Assembly (NCBI GenBank): GCA_030619095.1
Contig: JAUXCB010000046.1
Location: 1-8,878 of the forward strand
Origin: Verrucomicrobiota bacterium
GTDB lineage: Bacteria > Verrucomicrobiota > Kiritimatiellia > Kiritimatiellales > Tichowtungiaceae
Direction of reading: 5' to 3'
Length of the DNA: 8,878 nt
Shown one piece after another: positions 6,374 through 8,878 of this stretch (position 1 is the first letter of the stretch; each line of letters opens with the position of its first letter). Position numbers and translations under genes: made by a program. A model generated the notes under the pieces. The model had not been told where the DNA came from and made no database searches. It saw nothing but the letters and a program-made list of their open reading frames with translations.

Positions 6374-6551
6374 CCTAGCGGCAACCCGGATTCAATAGAA
6401 GCCCGAAAAACGAAATACCCCATCATGCAGGCTGCAAGGGTTGAAAATGAGCTGATACAGAAATGGGTAACCCCATTGCGTTTCGGGGATTGAACCCGTT
6501 CATTTTTTCTATGGGGTTTACTTTTCGTCCAGAGTCTGCTTTTTTTCTCCC
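6374..6551. promoter_or_regulatory. Divergent spacer between mgtE and the NAGS-like gene
   Basis: The spacer must hold both promoters, but no convincing -35/-10 pair was found. It contains an inverted repeat with arms AATGGG (6462-6467) and CCCATT (6472-6477), which could be a small operator. A GGGTTCAATCCCC stretch on the minus strand (about 6485-6498) resembles a tRNA T-arm, but no tRNA surrounds it. Confidence 0.35.
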
Positions 6552-7568
6552 ATGCTTTTAAACCGAACCATACGACTGTTTTTGGAGAGCATCGGACGGC
6601 GGGAGGAATATGAGTTATATCTCAACAAATTCCAGTCCGAGGATACCGCATTTTTCGCATTGCTCGTTCCCGACCTTGAGAGCCTCGATCAGGGTGCGGA
6701 GGCATTTGCCTTCGATCTCCATTTTTTGATCCGGCTCGGACTCAAGCCCGCCGTCGTTCTCTGCGGCTCCGATGCGGAGGCCAAAGGGGCACTCCTCGCC
6801 AAAAACCCTCTGTTTGAGAGGGTTGAGTTGCCAACCATTGAAAGCGCGGAAGAGCGGGTCCCTGTTCTGAGTGCCGATGATTTCAACGGCCTGAAAGAAA
6901 TGATTCCAGCCCATGGGAAACGGGTGCACTTCATTCGCGCGGCGGGTGGGTTTTCTGCCGACTATTATTACACCCGCCGGGAAAACAGAGTGGATCTGAA
7001 TGCAGAAGAGCAGGCCATGGCCGATACCGCCGCCGCGCTGCTCGCCGCGCGGCCCGGCACCCACATTTCGATCACCTCGCCAATGAATCTGCTCGAGGAA
7101 ATCTTCACCGTCAAAGGGGCCGGCACCGTTGTGCGGCGGGGATCCACCCTCCTTTTCAGTGGGACCCCGGATTCCGAACCACTAAGCAAGCTGCTCAAAG
7201 AGAGCTTTAAAAGGGTTCCGAAAGCATCGGCTTTTGAAGAGGTCACAAAGATCTATTACGAAGAGGACTATCGCGGGGCCGTACTGCTCGAAGAGCAGTC
7301 TGCTGGACTGTACCTTTCTAAATTTGCCGTCGGCCCCGAGGCACGCGGCGAGGGCCTTGCCCAGGAATTGTGGGACGAGGTGTGCAAAAACCACGCCGCC
7401 TTTTTCTGGCGCTCACGAACCGGAAACTCCATGAACCAGTGGTACGACCGGCACGCCGATGGCTATTTTACCCACGGTGAATGGACCATCTTTTGGCGCG
7501 GCATGCCCGCCGACTCCATCCCCGGTCTCATCGCCTTCTGCCGGAACCGCCCCTCCGACTTCGTCTGA
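6552..7568 (+). CDS. N-acetylglutamate synthase-like protein: degenerate kinase-like domain plus NAT acetyltransferase domain
   Basis: The C-terminal part (about 233-320) is a NAT-type GNAT domain as in NAGS and bifunctional NAGK/S enzymes. It has YLSKFAV (254-260), the acetyl-CoA-binding PEARGEGLAQELW (262-274), FWRSRTGNSMNQWYDR (285-300) and GEWTIFWRG (309-317). These enzymes move acetyl from acetyl-CoA to glutamate, the first step of arginine synthesis. The N-terminal part keeps the framework of the amino-acid-kinase domain: EYELYLNKFQ (19-28), LHFLIRLGLKPAVVL (56-70) and SPMNLLEEIFTVKGAG (176-191). The glycine-rich phosphate-binding motifs are lost: the usual GG after the first strand reads VPD, and HGGG reads LCGS. 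At 338 aa it is about 100 residues shorter than full fusions. I infer an acetyltransferase with a non-catalytic, perhaps arginine-sensing, domain. No good Shine-Dalgarno precedes the ATG, but homology begins by residue 19, so the start cannot be much later. It stands alone; no arg genes are adjacent. Plain argA function is likely but unproven. Confidence 0.8.
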   Translation: MLLNRTIRLFLESIGRREEYELYLNKFQSEDTAFFALLVPDLESLDQGAEAFAFDLHFLIRLGLKPAVVLCGSDAEAKGALLAKNPLFERVELPTIESAEERVPVLSADDFNGLKEMIPAHGKRVHFIRAAGGFSADYYYTRRENRVDLNAEEQAMADTAAALLAARPGTHISITSPMNLLEEIFTVKGAGTVVRRGSTLLFSGTPDSEPLSKLLKESFKRVPKASAFEEVTKIYYEEDYRGAVLLEEQSAGLYLSKFAVGPEARGEGLAQELWDEVCKNHAAFFWRSRTGNSMNQWYDRHADGYFTHGEWTIFWRGMPADSIPGLIAFCRNRPSDFV

Positions 7569-7804
7569 TGCGGTTAAGGCTCGCACCTACAGAAGAATGG
7601 ATTTCGATCTTGGGAGTTTTTTTGACGGGATTACAGGTCCGATCCGAAGTGTCGGATTCCAAGAAAGTGTCGGGCTCTTCGAGATAACCGGATGGGCACA
7701 GTAGGTCGCAACGGGGAGAATTTAACCACAAAATGCACGAGGGGCACAAAAAGAGGGAGAGGATTTGCGGCTCAGATCCCTGGAGTGCTTTTCGTATCCT
7801 TGGA
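7569..7804. repeat. Non-coding stretch with short palindromes and CCACAAAA-type repeat
   Basis: No gene is supported here. A perfect hairpin has arms ATCCGA (7642-7647) and TCGGAT (7652-7657). AAGTGTCGG occurs twice, 18 bp apart (7647-7655, 7665-7673). CCACAAAATGCAC (7726-7738) matches CCACAAAAGGCAC at 8546-8558 after panD at 12 of 13 bases and is followed by GGGGCACAAAAAGAGG. There is no T-rich intrinsic terminator for the upstream gene; the T-run at 7616-7623 lacks a stem. Confidence 0.5.
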
Positions 7805-8016
7805 GAGAGATTTTTTCTCACCCGTTCGCCTAGCTCACTCAAGACACAAAGGTCACAAAGAAAGAGGCAGACGTATGCTCTTTGTTTTCCGCGCCTTTGC
7901 GAAGAATCTTTTTTCCTTTGTGCTCTTTGTGCCTTCGTGAGAGATCTTTTCTCACCCGTTTGTCTGGCTCACTCAAGACACGGAGGTCAGAAAGAAAAAG
8001 CTAAAAGTATGCTCTG
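7805..8016. repeat. Duplicated 77-bp element, period 134 bp, with internal inverted repeat
   Basis: The segment 7805-7881 recurs at 7939-8015 with about 65 of 77 identical bases. Both copies share TTTTCTCACCCGTT, GCTCACTCAAGACAC and GTATGCTCT. Between them an inverted repeat is formed by GACACAAAGGTCACAAAG (7843-7860) and CTTTGTGCTCTTTGTGCC (7916-7933), matching at 15 of 18 positions. The CACAAAGGCACAAAG theme is typical of dispersed non-coding repeats in PVC-group genomes. Open frames crossing this region are made of the repeat itself and are not called as genes. Confidence 0.75.
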
Positions 8017-8163
8017 CGACTCTCCAGAATGTGGAAAACAGGGAGGCTTCTTTGTTTTCGTTCCCGCTTTGCCGGGGCATATCATTCCTCGTTTTGACTG
8101 GAAATAGAGAGCGTGTTGCGGTACATACCTCAGTTCGGGGAAAGAATTTCAGGAGTGAATACA
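8017..8163 (+). promoter_or_regulatory. panD upstream region
   Basis: TTGACT (8094-8099) could serve as a -35 box, but no matching -10 box lies 16-18 nt downstream; TACATA at 8122 is too far at 22 nt. The panD frame is open upstream to 8113 and beyond with an earlier ATG, but that part has no PanD homology. AGGAG at 8151-8155 fixes the real start. Confidence 0.35.
8151..8155 (+). promoter_or_regulatory. Shine-Dalgarno AGGAG of panD
   Basis: AGGAG is separated by 8 nt (TGAATACA) from the ATG at 8164. It sets the start at 8164 instead of the in-frame ATG at 8113. With this start the processing site falls exactly at Gly24-Ser25, as in E. coli PanD. Confidence 0.8.
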
Positions 8164-8511
8164 ATGCAACTGACCATGCTAAAATCAAAAATTCATATGG
8201 CGACCTTGACGGGGACGGAGCTGTACTATCAGGGCAGCATCGCCATTGATCAGGATCTGCTGGATGCCGCCGGCATGCTTCCTGGCGAGCAGGTTCATGT
8301 GCTCAACGTGAACAACGGAAGCCGTTTGGTCACTTATACCATCTCCGGCGAACGCGGGACCGGCATCATTGAGCTGAACGGCCCGGCCGCCCACCTTGGA
8401 AATAGCGGCGATCAGGTGGTTATCATCAGCTATGCGCAAATGAGCGAAGATGAGGCGAAGGCCTACCAGCCTGTTATCGTCCATGTGGATTCAGACAACC
8501 GTAAGAAGTAA
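8164..8511 (+). CDS. panD: Aspartate 1-decarboxylase proenzyme
   Basis: PanD decarboxylates L-aspartate to beta-alanine, the precursor joined to pantoate on the way to pantothenate and coenzyme A. The proenzyme cleaves itself between Gly and Ser, and the Ser becomes the pyruvoyl cofactor. The 115-aa product (family about 115-140) has the site YYQGSIAID with Gly24-Ser25. It also carries residues known from E. coli PanD at identical positions: Lys9, His11, Tyr22, Arg54, Thr57, Tyr58, Asn72 and Gly73 in ELNGPAAH. The C-terminus is about ten residues shorter than in E. coli, which is normal among homologues. No panB or panC is adjacent; both flanks are repeat-rich non-coding DNA, so the gene is probably monocistronic. 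No clear terminator follows. Confidence 0.96.
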   Translation: MQLTMLKSKIHMATLTGTELYYQGSIAIDQDLLDAAGMLPGEQVHVLNVNNGSRLVTYTISGERGTGIIELNGPAAHLGNSGDQVVIISYAQMSEDEAKAYQPVIVHVDSDNRKK

Positions 8512-8660
8512 TCCTGCGCACTATTTCCAATGAGCCTCTTTTTAGCCACAAAAGGCACAAGCACACGAATCGGAAATGAGAATGGCCCACGAATCACTCG
8601 AATCAACACGAATTAGAAAACTCTTCATTCGAGAAAATTAGCGTGGATTTGTGGGCAAAA
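8512..8660. repeat. Dispersed-type repeat with three CACGAAT units and inverted ends
   Basis: CACGAAT occurs at 8564-8570, 8588-8594 and 8607-8613. An inverted repeat pairs GCCCACGAATC (8585-8595) with GATTTGTGGGC (8646-8656) at 10 of 11 positions across a 50-nt centre. CCACAAAAGGCAC (8546-8558) links it to the repeat near 7726. This is the pattern of short non-coding repeats scattered in PVC-group genomes. No gene is seen. Confidence 0.6.
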
Positions 8661-8743
8661 ACATCCGGCTCTTCGTCATTTTGAATGGGTGAACAGGGAA
8701 TAAAGAGGGAGTTGGGCAGAATTCAGGAGGGCATGAATTCCCC

Positions 8744-8838
8744 AATGTAGATGCGGTGTCCCCACCGCGTTTCTCTGGCTGGATCAAACGCGGTGGGCCC
8801 CGAAGGGTCGAGGGTCTTTGAGACACCGCGTCTACATT
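8744..8838. repeat. 95-bp nested palindrome (branched hairpin element)
   Basis: The outer arms AATGTAGATGCGGTGTC (8744-8760) and GACACCGCGTCTACATT (8822-8838) pair over 17 positions with one G-T type mismatch. Directly inside, CCCACCGCGTTT (8761-8772) and AAACGCGGTGGG (8786-8797) form a perfect 12-bp stem with a 13-nt loop. A third small hairpin, GTCT (8814-8817) with AGAC (8821-8824), overlaps the outer arm. The symmetric ends and compact branched fold suggest a mobile non-autonomous repeat (REP- or MITE-like) or a structured RNA; no target-site duplication was identified. The 83 bases before it (8661-8743) hold no gene. Confidence 0.75.
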
Positions 8839-8841
8839 CAG

Positions 8842-8858
8842 TTTCCAAGCATTGGAAA
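8842..8858. promoter_or_regulatory. Perfect 7-3-7 palindrome TTTCCAA-GCA-TTGGAAA
   Basis: TTTCCAA (8842-8848) and TTGGAAA (8852-8858) are perfect inverted arms around GCA. The arms continue into an A-run on the plus strand (a T-run before the palindrome on the minus strand), which argues against a plus-strand terminator. Imperfect relatives occur upstream of tig (579-595 and about 610-626). It may be an operator-like or repeat-derived dyad; the neighbouring gene lies outside the window. Confidence 0.45.
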
Positions 8859-8878
8859 AAAACGGACATTACTCCATC

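Noticed and set aside
5866..6493. Long plus-strand frames opposite mgtE (144 and 205 codons)
   Set aside because: They are antisense shadows of the acidic, codon-biased MgtE N domain; the mgtE frame carries all recognisable motifs.
6480..6500. tRNA T-arm-like GGGTTCAATCCCC on the minus strand
   Set aside because: The stem has a mismatch at its end and no anticodon arm, D arm or acceptor stem can be placed around it.
6347..6551. Mg2+-sensing riboswitch (M-box) upstream of mgtE
   Set aside because: The leader is short and no M-box-like set of helices or conserved core could be recognised.
7800..8020. CRISPR array
   Set aside because: Only two long diverged copies are present, the interval is not a regular set of spacers, and no cas genes are in the window.
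7733..8107. 124-codon plus-strand frame and overlapping 82-codon frame before panD
   Set aside because: Both are translations of the duplicated CACAAAGG-type repeats; the peptide itself is repetitive in step with the DNA period and has no RBS.
8113..8163. Longer PanD start at 8113
   Set aside because: The extra 17 residues have no homology to PanD, no SD precedes 8113, and AGGAG sits correctly before 8164.

Overview
The window is a stretch of bacterial chromosome dominated by housekeeping genes. In order it holds the 5' end of alaS (minus strand, disrupted), then tig, clpP and clpX (plus strand), recO and mgtE (both minus strand), an N-acetylglutamate synthase-like gene (plus) and panD (plus). 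Every intact gene was identified from family motifs visible in its translation. The organism is probably a member of the PVC group, perhaps Verrucomicrobiota or Kiritimatiellota. This rests on the AlaRS N-terminus (SSRLLPDAPN), the moderate GC content, and intergenic spacers filled with short degenerate repeat families (CCACAAAGGCAC-like, CACGAAT-like, CGAATAACCAAT-like). It is an inference and no database was searched.

Layout. Positions 1-410 (minus) read as one open frame. It starts as alanyl-tRNA synthetase for about 33 residues, then switches in frame to an unrelated protein with a PGKYYLVVEAF segment and a GIDDDDDG / Cys-rich segment of the kind seen in large secreted proteins of Myxococcota-like bacteria. 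This looks like a chimeric join (assembly artefact or real recombination) near 309-315, so bases 1 to about 310 may not belong to the rest of the window. Positions 411-692 are the divergent alaS/tig spacer. Positions 693-4033 hold tig-clpP-clpX, the ribosome-bound chaperone followed by both subunits of the ClpXP protease. ClpP keeps its Ser-His-Asp triad, and ClpX keeps its zinc finger, Walker motifs, pore loop and ClpP-docking loop. clpX and recO converge and share a TTAA at their stop codons. recO and mgtE are co-directional, separated by a 178-bp spacer. mgtE (Mg2+ channel/transporter) most likely starts at 6346 rather than at the upstream ATG. Downstream are a plus-strand gene with a NAT-type acetyltransferase domain attached to a degenerate acetylglutamate kinase-like domain (arginine biosynthesis) and panD (beta-alanine for pantothenate/CoA).

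The non-coding stretches 7569-8163 and 8512-8878 carry no convincing genes but are rich in repeats. They contain a 77-bp segment present twice at 134-bp spacing, several inverted repeats of a dispersed-element type, and a 95-bp nested palindrome (8744-8838) able to fold with a 17-bp outer stem and a perfect 12-bp inner stem. Two related 29-bp AT-rich motifs lie in opposite orientation on either side of clpP.

No new multi-gene system (defence, CRISPR, secondary metabolism) is visible. The most notable items are the chimeric alaS frame, the kinase-dead-looking NAGS fusion, and the structured repeats.
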